From: Eutrigla gurnardus
Lineage: Eukaryota; Chordata; Actinopteri; Perciformes; Triglidae
DNA length: 64,000 nucleotides
Direction of reading: 5' to 3'
NCBI GenBank assembly: GCA_963514095.1
Contig: OY741270.1
Coordinates: forward strand, 29,549,278 to 29,613,277
The notes below the pieces were generated by a model, which was not told where the DNA came from, did not search any database, and worked only from the letters and a program-made list of their open reading frames with translations. This document shows, one piece after another, positions 35,570-47,500 of the stretch. The number at the start of each line of letters is the position of its first letter. The first letter of the stretch is position 1. The position numbers were made by a program, and so were the translations under genes.

Positions 35570-36687
35570 TACGTGTGTGGAAAAAAGTCATAGTATAGTA
35601 TGTGGAAAAAAGTCATAGTATGTGGAAAAAAGTCATAGTATGTCGAAAAAGTCAAAGTATAGCATGTCGAAAAAACTCGTAGTATAGTATGTCGAAAAAA
35701 GTCATAGTATGTCGAAAAAAGTCATAGTATAGCATGTCGAAAAAAGTCATAGTATGTCGAAAAAAGTCATAGTATAGCATGTCGAAAAAAGTCATAGTAT
35801 GTCGAAAAAAGTCATAGTATAGCATGTCGAAAAAAGTCATAGTATAGCATGTCGAAAAAAGTCATTATATAGCATGTCGAAAAAAGTCATAAAATGTCGA
35901 AAAAAGTCATAGTATGATTAAAAAAGTCATAGTATAGCATGTCGAAAAAAGTCATAGTATGTCGAAAAAAGTCATAGTATAGTATGTCGAAAAAAGTCAG
36001 TATAGCATGTCGAAAAAAGTAATTATATAGCATGTTGAAAAAAGTCATAAAATGTCGAAAAAAGTCATAGTATGTCGAAAAAAGTCATAGTATAGCATGT
36101 CGAAAAAAGTCATAGTATGTCGAAAAAAGTCATAGTATAGCATGTCGAAAAAAGTCATAGTATGTCGAAAAAAGTCATAGTATAGTATGTCGAAAAAAGT
36201 CAGTATAGTATGTCGAAAAAAGTCATAGTATAGCATGTCGTAAAAAGTCATAGTATAGTATGTCGAAAAAGTCATAGTATGTCGAAAAAAGTCATAGTAT
36301 GTCGAAAAAAGTCATAGTATAGCATGTCGAAAAAAGTCATAGTATGTCGAAAAAAGTCATAGTATAGCATGTCGAAAAAAGTCATTATATAGCATGTCGA
36401 AAAAAGTCATAAAATGTCGAAAAAAGTCATAGTACGTCGAAAAAAGTCATAGTATAGCATGTCGAAAAAAGTCATAGTATGTCGAAAAAAGTCATTATAT
36501 AGCATGTCGAAAAAAGTCATAAAATGTCGAAAAAAGTCATAGTATGTCGAAAAAAGTCATAGTATATTATGTCGAAAAAAGTCATAGTATAGTATGTCGA
36601 AAAAAGTCATAGTATAGCATGTCGAAAAAAGTCATAGTATAGTATGTCGAAAAAAGTCATAATATAGCATGTCGAAAAAAGTCATAG
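35570..36687. repeat. Short satellite array, block 1 (20/25-bp units)
   Basis: Tandem units gtcatagtatgtcgaaaaaa (20 bp) and a 25-bp form with an extra tagca/tagta before tgtcg. Variant words (gtcataaaatgtcg, gtcattatatagcatgtcg) recur. The array is strongly A-rich on this strand. Minus-strand frames through it give repeated YYDFFRHTMTFFDML-like peptides, which are artefacts of the repeat. Confidence 0.95.
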
Positions 36688-36689
36688 TA

Positions 36690-37333
36690 CCGTAGATGAC
36701 CATTTAGTAGCCCGGGCGTTTAATATGCTAAATCGACTTGGAGCCCAGGCGTTTATAAGAACCAGGCGCGTATTTGCAACAGGCTACAATTTATTTTTGC
36801 AATGAGCAGCACCAGACCATCATGCAAAGAACAAGGAGCTCACCATAGCACCATAGCACCACTGGAACAAAACTACTTTTTCCCCCCGACGCATCTTTAT
36901 TGACATCAGACAATAAATACAAAGACAGTTTGTCTGTGTTACCGCGACACAGGGAGCTGATCAGAGGAGGGTTATGAATGATAACGGAAGGGGGGGTCGA
37001 TCGCGGTAATTTCAACACTGTACATTAGCGCATTTATCTATATCCCTATATCCCTCAGTCTAGCGCGCCTGTGTTTGTGTGTCTGTGTGTGTGTGCGCGC
37101 GCCTGCATGCGAGAGAGAGAGAGCGAGAGGAGGGGCTGACTGACAGAAGAGGTGAGAGCCGGTGAAGTGCTGTTAAAAAAAACGTTTGTTTTCTGTGCAA
37201 GACTATGGTAAACACTTAATCGCCCGGGCGTTTAATTGAACCGGCGTTTATTTTGCCAAATGAGGTCGGACCCCGGCGGCTATTAGAGCACAGGCGCGTA
37301 TTTGTACGCGGGCGATTATTTGGTCATCTACGG
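36690..37333. mobile_element. Non-autonomous inverted-repeat DNA transposon, TA target duplication
   Basis: It starts CCGTAGATGACCA and ends TGGTCATCTACGG, perfect inverted repeats of 13 bp with further similarity inward (cgcccg words). It is flanked by TA on both sides (36688-36689, 37334-37335), and removing the element plus one TA restores the satellite word catagtatgtcg. 644 bp, no transposase frame. The interior has several gggcgttta-like subrepeats. TA duplication suggests a Tc1/mariner-type or similar integrase; family not assigned. Confidence 0.85.
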
Positions 37334-37335
37334 TA

Positions 37336-39594
37336 TGTCGAAAGAAGTCATAGTATAGTATGTCGAAAAAAGTCATAGTATATTATGTCGAAAAAGTCAT
37401 AGTATAGTATGTCGAAAAAGTCATAGTATAGCATGTCGAAAAAAGTCATAAAATGTCAAAAAGTCATAGTATAGCATGTCGAAAAAAGTCATTATATAGC
37501 ATGTCGAAAAAAGTCATTATATAGCATGTCGAAAAAAGTCATAGTATAGCATGTCGAAAAAAGTCATTATATAGCATGTCGAAAAAAGTCATAGTATAGT
37601 ATGTCGAAAAAAGTCATAGTATAGTATGTCGAAAAAAGTCATAGTATAGCATGTCGAAAAAAGTCATAGTATAGTATGTCGAAAAAAGTCATAGTATAGT
37701 ATGTCGAAAAAAGTCATAGTATAGCATGTCGAAAAAAGTCATAGTATAGTATGTCGAAAAAAGTCATAGTATAGCATGTCGAAAAAAGTCATAGTATGTC
37801 GAAAAAAGTCATAGCATGTCAAAAAAAGTCATTATATAGCATGTCGAAAAAAGTCATAAAATGTCGAAAAAAGTCATAGTATGTCGAAAAAAGTCATAGC
37901 ATGTCGAAAAAAGTCATAAAATGTCGAAAAAAGTCATAGTATGTCGAAAAATGTCATAGTATAGCATGTCGAAAAAAGTCATAGTATATTATGTCAAAAA
38001 AAGTCATAGTATAGCATGTCGAAAAAAGTCATAGTATAGCATGTCGAAAAAAGTCATAGTATAGTATGTCGAAAAAAGTCATAGTATAGCATGTCGAAAA
38101 AAGTCATAGTATGTCGAAAAAAGTCATAGCATGTCAAAAAAAGTCATTATATAGCATGTCGAAAAAAGTCATAAAATGTCGAAAAAAGTCATAGTATGTC
38201 GAAAAAAGTCATAGCATGTCGAAAAAAGTCATAAAATGTCGAAAAAAGTCATAGTATGTCGAAAAATGTCATAGTATATTATGTCGAAAAAAGTCATAGT
38301 ATAGCATGTCGAAAAAAGTCATAGTATGTCGAAAAAAGTCATAGCATGTCAAAAAAAGTCATTATATAGCATGTCGAAAAAAGTCACAGTATGTCGAAAA
38401 AAGTCATAGTATATTATGTCGAAAAAAGTCATAGTATAGCATGTCGAAAAAAGTCACAGTATGTCGAAAAAAGTCATAGTATATTATGTCGAAAAAAGTC
38501 ATAGTATAGCATGTCGAAAAAAGTCATAGTATGTCGAAAAAAGTCATAGCATGTCAAAAAAAGTCATTATATAGCATGTCGAAAAAAGTCATAAAATGTC
38601 GAAAAAAGTCATAGTATGTCGAAAAAAGTCATAGCATGTCGAAAAAAGTCATAAAATGTCGAAAAAAGTCATAGTATGTCGAAAAATGTCATAGTATAGC
38701 ATGTCGAAAAAAGTCATAGTATATTATGTCGAAAAAAGTCATAGTATAGCATGTCGAAAAAAGTCATAGTATAGCATGTCGAAAAAAGTCATAGTATAGT
38801 ATGTCGAAAAAAGTCATAGTATAGCATGTCGAAAAAAGTCATAGTATGTCGAAAAAAGTCATAGCATGTCAAAAAAAGTCATTATATAGCATGTCGAAAA
38901 AAGTCATAAAATGTCGAAAAAAGTCATAGTATGTCGAAAAAAGTCATAGCATGTCGAAAAAAGTCATAGTATGTCGAAAAAAGTCATAGTATATTATGTC
39001 GAAAAAAGTCATAGTATAGCATGTCGAAAAAAGTCATAGTATAGTATGTCGGAAAAAGTCATAGTATAGCATGTCGAAAAAAGTCATAAAATGTCGAAAA
39101 AAGTCATAGTATAGCATGTCGAAAAAAGTCTTAGTATGTCGAAAAAAGTCATAGTATAGTATGTCGAAAAAAGTCATAGTATAGTATGTCGAAAAAAGTC
39201 ATAGTATAGTATGTCGAAAAAGTCATAGTATAGCATGTCGAAAAAAGTCATAGTATAGTATGTCGAAAAAGTCATAGTATAGTATGTCGAAAAAAGTCAT
39301 AGTATAGTATGTCGAAAAAAGTCATAGTATGTTGAAAAAAGTCATAGTATAGCATGTCGAAAAAAGTCATAGTATGACGAAAAAAGTCATTATATAGCAT
39401 GTCAAAAAAAGTCTTAGTATGTCGAAAAAAGTCATAGTATAGTATGTCGAAAAAAGTCATAGTATAGCATGTCGAAAAAAGTAATAGTATAGTATGTCGA
39501 AAAAAGTCATATTATAGCATGTCGAAAAAAGTCATAGTATAGTATGTCGAAAAAAGTCATAGTATAGCATGTCGAAAAAAGTCATAGTATAGTA
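37336..39594. repeat. Short satellite array, block 2 with internal higher-order pattern
   Basis: Continuation of the 20/25-bp satellite after the 644-bp transposon. A marked variant string (gtcatagcatgtcaaaaaaa followed by gtcattatatagc) recurs at about 37810, 38127, 38340, 38547 and 38867, showing that blocks of roughly 210 and 320 bp were duplicated as units. Confidence 0.95.
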
Positions 39595-40282
39595 CAGTGG
39601 CGGCGCCAGGGAGGGGCTTGGTTGGGCTATAGCCCCATCAAGAATTGTGTCAGCCCTACCGTTAGCCCTACCATAAAACCACCAAGAAAAAAACAACAAC
39701 AAAATAACCAAGAAAAGTGCGGAGTTCAACAGCACCACCACGTCACGTCGTAACGGCATTCAGGCAGCTGCGATGACAACTGTCACTGATCTGGGTTCAT
39801 TAACAGACTGTACTGTCCGTACGTAAACGTCACTCATGTGAGCCCGTTTTTAGTGTATGCTCGACACAAAGACAGCAGGCTACTAGTGTGTAAGCTACCT
39901 GGCTCTAGCAGTTCGCGTTAGCGGCTTATAGTCACTCACGTTAAGTTAACGTTAGTAAGCTGGTCAAAATTGATCATGGATACATTTGTTTTTAAACGTC
40001 GTCGGACGGAACAACAGATGGCGGTGGCGGGCGTGTTGGATAAAACTACGGACGCACCGTTGACACCTGCAGGGGAAGATGACCACTCGGGTCCCGGCTG
40101 TTAACGTAACTATTCACATTTCGCTGTCTCTGTCTCTCTCTCTCACTGTGTGCGTGTTTATAGCTGTGGGAGGGTGTTGTTATATATTCACATTGAAATT
40201 CTGACATTGATTTGAGCCCCACCGTCGTATGAGTTAGCCCCACCGTAGTTGAACCAGAAAAAATACCGTGGCGCCGCCACTG
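39595..40282. mobile_element. hAT-like non-autonomous DNA transposon
   Basis: Terminal inverted repeats CAGTGGCGGCGCCA at the left and TGGCGCCGCCACTG at the right, with the CAGNGGCG start seen in many hAT elements. 688 bp. Inside, agccccacc/agccctacc words recur near both ends. The expected 8-bp target duplication is absent: the left flank is short satellite, while the right flank (cctttgat) is the middle of the satellite SINE, so the locus is rearranged. Confidence 0.75.
39976..40104 (+). pseudogene. Short frame in the hAT-like element, possible transposase N-terminus remnant
   Basis: 42 codons, beginning MDTFVFKRRRTEQQ and ending before TAA at 40102. A Met-Asp-x-Phe plus basic-residue start resembles N-termini I recall from hAT transposases, but the frame is too short to prove it. 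No DDE or dimerisation region is present. Confidence 0.3.
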
Positions 40283-40375
40283 CCTTTGATACATGTCACA
40301 TCCCCCTCTCTCTCCCATGTTTCCTCTCTATCCACAGCTAAATACAAAGGTGTCTATGCAAGAAAATAATCTTTA
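40283..40375 (+). mobile_element. 3' half of a satellite SINE beside the hAT-like element
   Basis: The sequence from cctttgatacatgtcac to the A tail is the SINE's second half. Its first half is missing, replaced by the hAT-like element and short satellite. Confidence 0.8.
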
Positions 40376-40701
40376 AAAAAAAAGGCCTTGATCATATTGT
40401 TAAAAAAAGGTCATGCTATAGCATGTCGAAAATTCACGAAAAAGTCAGTCAGAATATATTCATAAAAAAATATTTAAAATTGTTAGTCATAAAAATCGCT
40501 CATATCGCTTGATGAGCCATGATCAATTTTTTCAGGAAAAAAAAAAGTCATACTATAGCATGTCGAAAAAAAAGTGAAAAATCGACAAAATTCATAAAAT
40601 GTTGTAAAAATGATGTAAAAGTCCTAACATATGCTTCTATATCGCGTTTCAATCAAAATCTGAGTGTAGTGAGTGCAAAATAGTTATAAAAAGGCTTGTT
40701 C

Positions 40702-43023
40702 ATGGCAGGCAGGCAGGTGGTTGAGTGGTTAAAGTGCATGCCATTTACCCATGTCTGCATATATGCACTATACATATATGTTTTGGACACTCGGGTGAAG
40801 AGAGGGGCTGAGCTGTCAACTGATCACCACCTGGTGGTGAGTTGGATCCGCTGGCAGGGGAGGAAGCTGGACAGACTTGGCAGACCTAAACGCGTTGTGA
40901 GGGTCTGCTGGGAACGTCTGGTGGAACCCTCTGTCAGGGAGGTCTTCAACTCCCACCTCCGGGAGAGCTTTGACCAGATCCCGAGGGAGGCTGGGGACAT
41001 TGAGTCCGAATGGACCTTGTTCTCTGCCTCCATTGTTGACGCGGCTGTTCGAAGCTGTGGCCGTAAGGTCTCCGGTGCCTGTCGTGGTGGCAATCCCCGA
41101 ACCCGGTGGTGGACACCGGAAGTAAGGGATGCTGTCAAGCTGAAGAAGGAGTCCTACCGAACCTGGTTGGCTCGGGGGACTCCCGAGGCAGCTGATGGGT
41201 ACCGGCAGGCCAAGCGTGCTGCAGCACGGGCGGTCGCTGAAGCAAAAGTTCGGGTCTGGGAAGAGTTCGGGGAGGCCATGGAGGAGGACTATCGGTCGGC
41301 CTCGAGGAAATTCTGGCAAACCATCCGGCGCCTTAGGAAGGGGAAGCAGCCCTCCACCAACATTGTTTACGGTGGAGGTGGGGAGCTGCTGACTTCGACT
41401 GGGGATATCGTCGGGCGGTGGAAGGAATACTTCGAGGATCTCCTCAACCCCACTGACACGTCTCCCATTTGGGAAGCAGAGGCTGGAGACTCAGAGGTTC
41501 ATCCACCCATTACACGGGCTGAAGTCACCGAGGTAGTTAAGAAGCTCCCCGGTGGCAAGGCACCGGGGGTGGATGAGATCCACCCTGAGTACCTCAAGTC
41601 TCTGGATGTTGTGGGGCTGTCTTGGTTGACACGTCTCTGCAACATCGCGTGGCAGTTGGGGACAGTGCCTCTGGACTGGCAGACCGGGGTGGTGGTCCCT
41701 CTATTCAAAAAGGGGGACCGGAGGGTGTGTTCCAACTATCGGGGGATCACACTTCTCAGCCTCCCCGGGAAAGTCTATTCCAGGGTGCTGGAGAGGAGAA
41801 TTAGGCCGATAGTCGAACCTCGGATTCAGGAGGAACAATGCGGTTTTCGTCCTGGCCGTGGAACACTGGACCAGCTCTATACCCTCCGCAGGGTGCTTGA
41901 GGGTTCATGGGAGTTTGCCCAACCAGTCCACATGTGTTTTGTGGACTTGGAGAAGGCATTCGACCGTGTCCCTCGTGGCATTCTGTGGGAGGTACTTCGG
42001 GAGTACGGGGTCGGGGGCCCTCTGCTAAGGGCTGTTCGGTCCCTGTATGACCGGAGCAGGAGCTTGGTTCGCATTGCCGGCAGTAAGTCAGACCTGTTCC
42101 AGGTGCATGTTGGACTCCGGCAGGGCTGCCCTTTGTCACCGGTCCTGTTCATTATTTTTATGGACAGGATTTCTAGGCGCAGCCGTGGGCCGGAGGGGAT
42201 CTGGTTCGGGAGCCACTGGATTTCATCCCTGCTTTTTGCGGACGATGTGGTCTTGTTGGCTCCTTCGAGCCAGGACCTCCAGCATGTCCTGGGGCGGTTT
42301 GCAGCCGAGTGTGAAGCAGCCGGGATGAGGATTAGCACCTCCAAATCTGAGGCCATGGTTCTCGACCGGAAAAAGGTGGCTTGCTCCCTCCAGGTCGGGG
42401 GGGAGTTCCTGCCTCAAGTGGAGGAGTTTAAGTATCTTGGGGTCTTGTTCACGAGTGAGGGAAGGATGGAACGCGAGATTGACAGGCGGATCGGTGCAGC
42501 GGCTGCAGTAATGCGGTCGCTGTATCGGTCCGTCGTGGTAAAGAGAGAGCTAAGCCGAAAGGCGAAGCTCTCGGTTTACCGGTCAATCTACGTTCCTACC
42601 CTCACCTATGGTCATGAACTTTGGGTCATGACCGAAAGAATAAGATCCCGGATACAAGCGGCCGAAATGAGCTTCCTCCGCAGGGTGGCGGGGCGCTCCC
42701 TTAGAGATAGGGTGAGGAGCTCCGTCACACGGGGGGAGCTCGGAGTAGAGCCGCTGCTCCTCCACATCGAGAGGAGCCAGTTGAGGTGGCTCGGGCATCT
42801 GCATCGGATGCCCCCTGGACGCCTCCCTCGGGAGGTGTTCCAGGCATGCCCCACCGGGAGGAGACCCCGAGGAAGACCCAGGACACGCTGGAGTGACTAT
42901 GTCACCCGGCTGGCCTGGGAACGCCTTGGGGTCCTCCCGGAGGAGCTAGGGGAAGTGTCCGGGGAGAGGGAAGTCTGGGCGTCCCTGCTCAGGCAGCTGC
43001 CCCCGCGACCCGGTACTGGATAA
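40702..43023 (+). CDS. LINE ORF2-type reverse transcriptase, 5'-truncated, fused to SINE leader
   Basis: 773-codon frame from the ATG at 40702. The first 27 or so codons come from SINE and filler DNA, and the LINE part starts near LDTRVKRGAELSTDHH, keeping only the last endonuclease block. The reverse transcriptase is complete: GGKAPGVDEI, FKKGDRRVCSNYRGITLL, QCGFRPGRGTLDQ, FVDLEKAFDR (about residue 413), GLRQGCPLSP (about 471), LLFADDVVLL (FADD 512-515), and EFKYLGVLF. The C-terminal half has the family's IRSRIQAAEMSFLRRVAGRS and RRPRGRPRTRW segments. It ends at TAA 43021. It lacks a full endonuclease, so is unlikely to mobilise on its own, but the RT frame is intact. RTE-clade assignment rests on the GATG tail and remembered similarity to Rex3. 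Confidence 0.85.
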   Translation: MAGRQVVEWLKCMPFTHVCIYALYIYVLDTRVKRGAELSTDHHLVVSWIRWQGRKLDRLGRPKRVVRVCWERLVEPSVREVFNSHLRESFDQIPREAGDIESEWTLFSASIVDAAVRSCGRKVSGACRGGNPRTRWWTPEVRDAVKLKKESYRTWLARGTPEAADGYRQAKRAAARAVAEAKVRVWEEFGEAMEEDYRSASRKFWQTIRRLRKGKQPSTNIVYGGGGELLTSTGDIVGRWKEYFEDLLNPTDTSPIWEAEAGDSEVHPPITRAEVTEVVKKLPGGKAPGVDEIHPEYLKSLDVVGLSWLTRLCNIAWQLGTVPLDWQTGVVVPLFKKGDRRVCSNYRGITLLSLPGKVYSRVLERRIRPIVEPRIQEEQCGFRPGRGTLDQLYTLRRVLEGSWEFAQPVHMCFVDLEKAFDRVPRGILWEVLREYGVGGPLLRAVRSLYDRSRSLVRIAGSKSDLFQVHVGLRQGCPLSPVLFIIFMDRISRRSRGPEGIWFGSHWISSLLFADDVVLLAPSSQDLQHVLGRFAAECEAAGMRISTSKSEAMVLDRKKVACSLQVGGEFLPQVEEFKYLGVLFTSEGRMEREIDRRIGAAAAVMRSLYRSVVVKRELSRKAKLSVYRSIYVPTLTYGHELWVMTERIRSRIQAAEMSFLRRVAGRSLRDRVRSSVTRGELGVEPLLLHIERSQLRWLGHLHRMPPGRLPREVFQACPTGRRPRGRPRTRWSDYVTRLAWERLGVLPEELGEVSGEREVWASLLRQLPPRPGTG

Positions 43024-43050
43024 GCGGAAGAAAATGGATGGATGGATGGA
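40768..43050 (+). mobile_element. Recent 5'-truncated RTE/Rex3-like LINE inserted in a SINE
   Basis: LINE sequence from about 40781 to a (GATG)n tail ending at 43050. It is flanked by a 12-bp duplication, tgcatatatgca, at 40756-40767 and 43051-43062, and both flanks continue as the satellite-embedded SINE. A 13-bp filler (ctatacatatatg, 40768-40780) separates the left duplication from LINE-matching sequence. The 5' end is truncated within the endonuclease domain. The open frame is uninterrupted, so the insertion is young. Confidence 0.88.
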
Positions 43051-44545
43051 TGCATATATGCAGCAGCCTCAGGTTCGAATCCCGGCTGGAGATCCTTTGA
43101 TACATGTCACATCCCCCTCTCTCTCCCATGTTTTCTCTCTATCCACCGCTAAATACAAAGGTGTCTATGCAAGAAAATAATCTTTAAAAAAAAAGGCTTT
43201 GATCATATTGTTAAAAAAAGGTCATGCTATAGCATGTCGAAAATTCACGAAAAAGTCAGTCAGAATATATTCATAAAAAAATATTTAAAATTGTTAAAGA
43301 GTCATAAAAATCCCTCATATCGCTTGATGCACCAAGTCTCAGTGTAGTGAGTCCAAAACAGCCATAAAAAGCCATGGTCAATTTTTTCAGGAAAAAAAAA
43401 AGTCATACTATAGCATGTCGAAAAAAAAGTGAAAAATCGACAAAATTCATAAAATGTTGTAAAAATGATGTAAAAGTCCTAACATATGCTTCTATATCGC
43501 GTGTCAACTTCTATATCGCGTGTCAATCAAAATCTGAGTGTAGTGAGTCCAAAACAGTCATAAAATGGCTTGTTCATGGCAGGCAGGCAGGTGGTTGAGT
43601 GGTTAGAGTGCATGCCATTTACCCATGTCTGCATATATGCAGCAGCCTCAGGTTCGAATCCCGGCTGGAGATCCTTCGATACATGTCACATCCCCCTCTC
43701 TCTCCCATGTTTCCTCTCTATCCACCACTAAATACAAAGGTGTCTATGCAAGAAAATAATCTTTAAAAAAAAAAAGGCCTTGATCATATTGTTAAAAAAA
43801 GGTCATGCTATAGCATGTCGAAAATTCACGAAAAAGTCAGTCAGAATATATTCATAAAAAAATATTTAAAATTGTTAAAAAGGCATAAAAATCGCTCATC
43901 TCGCTTGACGCGCCTAGTCTCAATGTAGTGAGTCCAAAACTGCCATAAAAAGCCATGGTCAACTTTTTCAGGGAAAAAAAAAAGTCATACTATAGCATGT
44001 CGGAAAAAAAGTGAAAAATCGACAAAATTCATAAAATGTTGTAAAAATGATGTAAAAGTCCTAACATATGCTTCTATATCGCGTGTCAACTTCTATATCG
44101 CGTGTCAATCAAAATCTGAGTGTAGTGAGCGCAAAATAGTTATAAAAAGGCTTAGTCATATTCCCCCCCCCCCCCCCCCCCCAAAAAAAAAGTCATACTA
44201 TAGGACGTCGAAAAATTCACGAAAGTCAGTCAGGATATATTCATAAAAAAATATTTAAAATTGTTAAAAAGGCATAAAAATCGCTCATCTCGCTTGACGC
44301 GCCTAGTCTCAGTGTAGTGAGTCCAAAACTGCCATAAAAAGCCATGGTCAACTTTTTCAGGGGAAAAAAAAAGTCATACTATAGCATGTCGAAAAAAAAG
44401 TGAAAAATCGACAAAATTCATAAAATGTTGTAAAAATGATGTAAAAGTCCTAACATATGCTTTTATATCGCGTGTCAACTTCTATATCGCGTGTCAATCA
44501 AAATCTGAGTGCAGTGAGTCCAAAACAGTCATAAAAAGGCTTGTT

Positions 44546-47500
44546 CATGGCAGGCAGGCAGGTGGTTGAGTGGTTAGAGTGCATGCCATTTACCCATGTC
44601 TGCATATATGCAGCAGCCTCAGGTTCGAATCCCGGCTGGAGATCCTTTGATACATGTCACATCCCCCTCTCTCTCCCATGTTTTCTCTCTATCCACCGCT
44701 AAATACAAAGGTGTCTATGCAAGAAAATAATCTTTAAAAAAAAAGGCCTTGATCATATTGTTAAAAAAAGGTCATGCTATAGCATGTCGAAAATTCACGA
44801 AAAAGTCAGTCAGAATATATTCATAAAAAAATATTTAAAATTGTTAAAGAGTCATACAAATCGCTCATATCGCTTGATGCACCAAGTCTCAGTGTAGTGA
44901 GTCCAAAACAGCCATAAAAAGCCATGATCAATTTTTTCAGGAAAAAAAAAAGTCATACTATAGCATGTCGAAAAAAAAGTGAAAAATCGACAAAATTCAT
45001 AAAATGTTGTAAAAATGATGTAAAAGTCCTAACACATGCTTCTATATCGCGTGTCAATCAAAATCTGAGTGTAGTGAGTCCAAAACAGTCATAAAAAGGC
45101 TTGTTCATGGCAGGCAGGCAGGTGGTTGAGTGGTTAGAGTGCATGCCATTTACCCATGTCTGCATATATGCAGCAACCTCAGGTTCGAATCCCGGCTGGA
45201 GATCCTTTGATACATGTCACATCCCCCTCTATCTACCATGTTTCCTCTCTATCCACCGCTAAATACAAAGGTGTCTATGCAAGAAAATAATCTTTAAAAA
45301 AAAAGGCCTTGATCATATTGTTAAAAAAAGGTCATGCTATAGCATGTCGAAAATTCACGAAAAAGTCAGTCAGGATATATTCATAAAAAAATATTTAAAA
45401 TTGTTAAAAAGGCATAAAAATCGCTCATCTCGCTTGACGCGCCTAGTCTCAGTGTAGTGAGTCCAAAACTGCCATAAAAAGCCATGGTCAACTTTTTCAG
45501 GGAAAAAAAAAAGTCATACTATAGCATGTCGAAAAAGAAGTGAAAAATCGACAAAATTCATAAAATGTTGTAAAAATGATGTAAAAGTCCTAACATATGC
45601 TTCTATATCGCGTGTCAACTTCTATATCGCGTGTCAATCAAAATCTGAGTGTAGTGAGTCCAAAACAGTCATAAAATGGCTTGTTCATGGCAGGCAGGCA
45701 GGTGGTTGAGTGGTTAGAGTGCATGCCATTTACCCATGTCTGCATATATGCAGCAGCCTCAGGTTCGAATCCCGGCTGGAGATCCTTCGATACATGTCAC
45801 ATCCCCCTCTCTCTCCCATGTTTCCTCTCTATCCACCACTAAATACAAAGGTGTCTATGCAAGAAAATAATCTTTTAAAAAAAAAGGCCTTGATCATATT
45901 GTTAAAAAAAGGTCATGCTATAGCATGTCGAAAATTCACGAAAAAGTCAGTCAGAATATATTCATAAAAAAATATTTAAAATTGTTAAAAAGGCATAAAA
46001 ATCGCTCATCTCGCTTGACGCGCCTAGTCTCAATGTAGTGAGTCCAAAACTGCCATAAAAAGCCATGGTCAACTTTTTCAGGGAAAAAAAAAAGTCATAC
46101 TATAGCATGTCGGAAAAAAAGTGAAAAATCGACAAAATTCATAAAATGTTGTAAAAATGATGTAAAAGTCCTAACATATGCTTCTATATCGCGTGTCAAT
46201 CAAAATCTGAGTGTAGTGAGTCCAAAACAGTCATAAAAAGGCTTGTTCATGGCAGGCAGGCAGGTGGTTGAGTGGTTAGAGTGCATGCCATTTACCCATG
46301 TCTGCATATATGCAGCAACCTCAGGTTCGAATCCCGGCTGGAGATCCTTTGATACATGTCACATCCCCCTCTATCTACCATGTTTCCTCTCTATCCACCG
46401 CTAAATACAAAGGTGTCTATGCAAGAAAATAATCTTTAAAAAATAAGGCCTTGATCATATTGTTAAAAAAAGGTCATGCTATAGCATGTCGAAAATTCAC
46501 GAAAAAGTCAGTCAGAATATATTCATAAAAAAATATTTAAAATTGTTAAAAAGGCATAAAAATCGCTCATCTCGCTTGACGCGCCTAGTCTCAGTGTAGT
46601 GAGTCCAAAACTGCCATAAAAAGCCATGGTCAACTTTTTCAGGGAAAAAAAAAAGTCATACTATAGCATGTCGAAAAAGAAGTGAAAAATCGACAAAATT
46701 CATAAAATGTTGTAAAAATGATGTAAAAGTCCTAACATATGCTTCTATATCGCGTGTCAACTTCTATATCGCGTGTCAATCAAAATCTGAGTGTAGTGAG
46801 TCCAAAACAGTCATAAAATGGCTTGTTCATGGCAGGCAGGCAGGTGGTTGAGTGGTTAGAGTGCATGCCATTTACCCATGTCTGCATATATGCAGCAGCC
46901 TCAGGTTCGAATCCCGGCTGGAGATCCTTCGATACATGTCACATCCCCCTCTCTCTCCCATGTTTCCTCTCTATCCACCACTAAATACAAAGGTGTCTAT
47001 GCAAGAAAATAATCTTTTAAAAAAAAAGGCCTTGATCATATTGTTAAAAAAAGGTCATGCTATAGCATGTCGAAAATTCACGAAAAAGTCAGTCAGAATA
47101 TATTCATAAAAAAATATTTAAAATTGTTAAAAAGGCATAAAAATCGCTCATCTCGCTTGACGCGCCTAGTCTCAATGTAGTGAGTCCAAAACTGCCATAA
47201 AAAGCCATGGTCAACTTTTTCAGGGAAAAAAAAAAGTCATACTATAGCATGTCGGAAAAAAAGTGAAAAATCGACAAAATTCATAAAATGTTGTAAAAAT
47301 GATGTAAAAGTCCTAACATATGCTTCTATATCGCGTGTCAACTTCTATATCGCGTGTCAGTCAAAATCTGAGTGTAGTGAGTCCAAAACAGTCATAAAAA
47401 GGCTTGTTCATGGCAGGCAGGCAGGTGGTTGAGTGGTTAGAGTGCATGCCATTTACCCATGTCTGCATATATGCAGCAACCTCAGGTTCGAATCCCGGCT

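Noticed and set aside
35652..39759. Repeated minus-strand open frames (YYDFFRHTMTFFDML-like) suggesting a repeat protein
   Set aside because: They are direct translations of the 20/25-bp satellite; no start context, no non-repeat domain, and the frame changes with each 20- or 25-bp unit.
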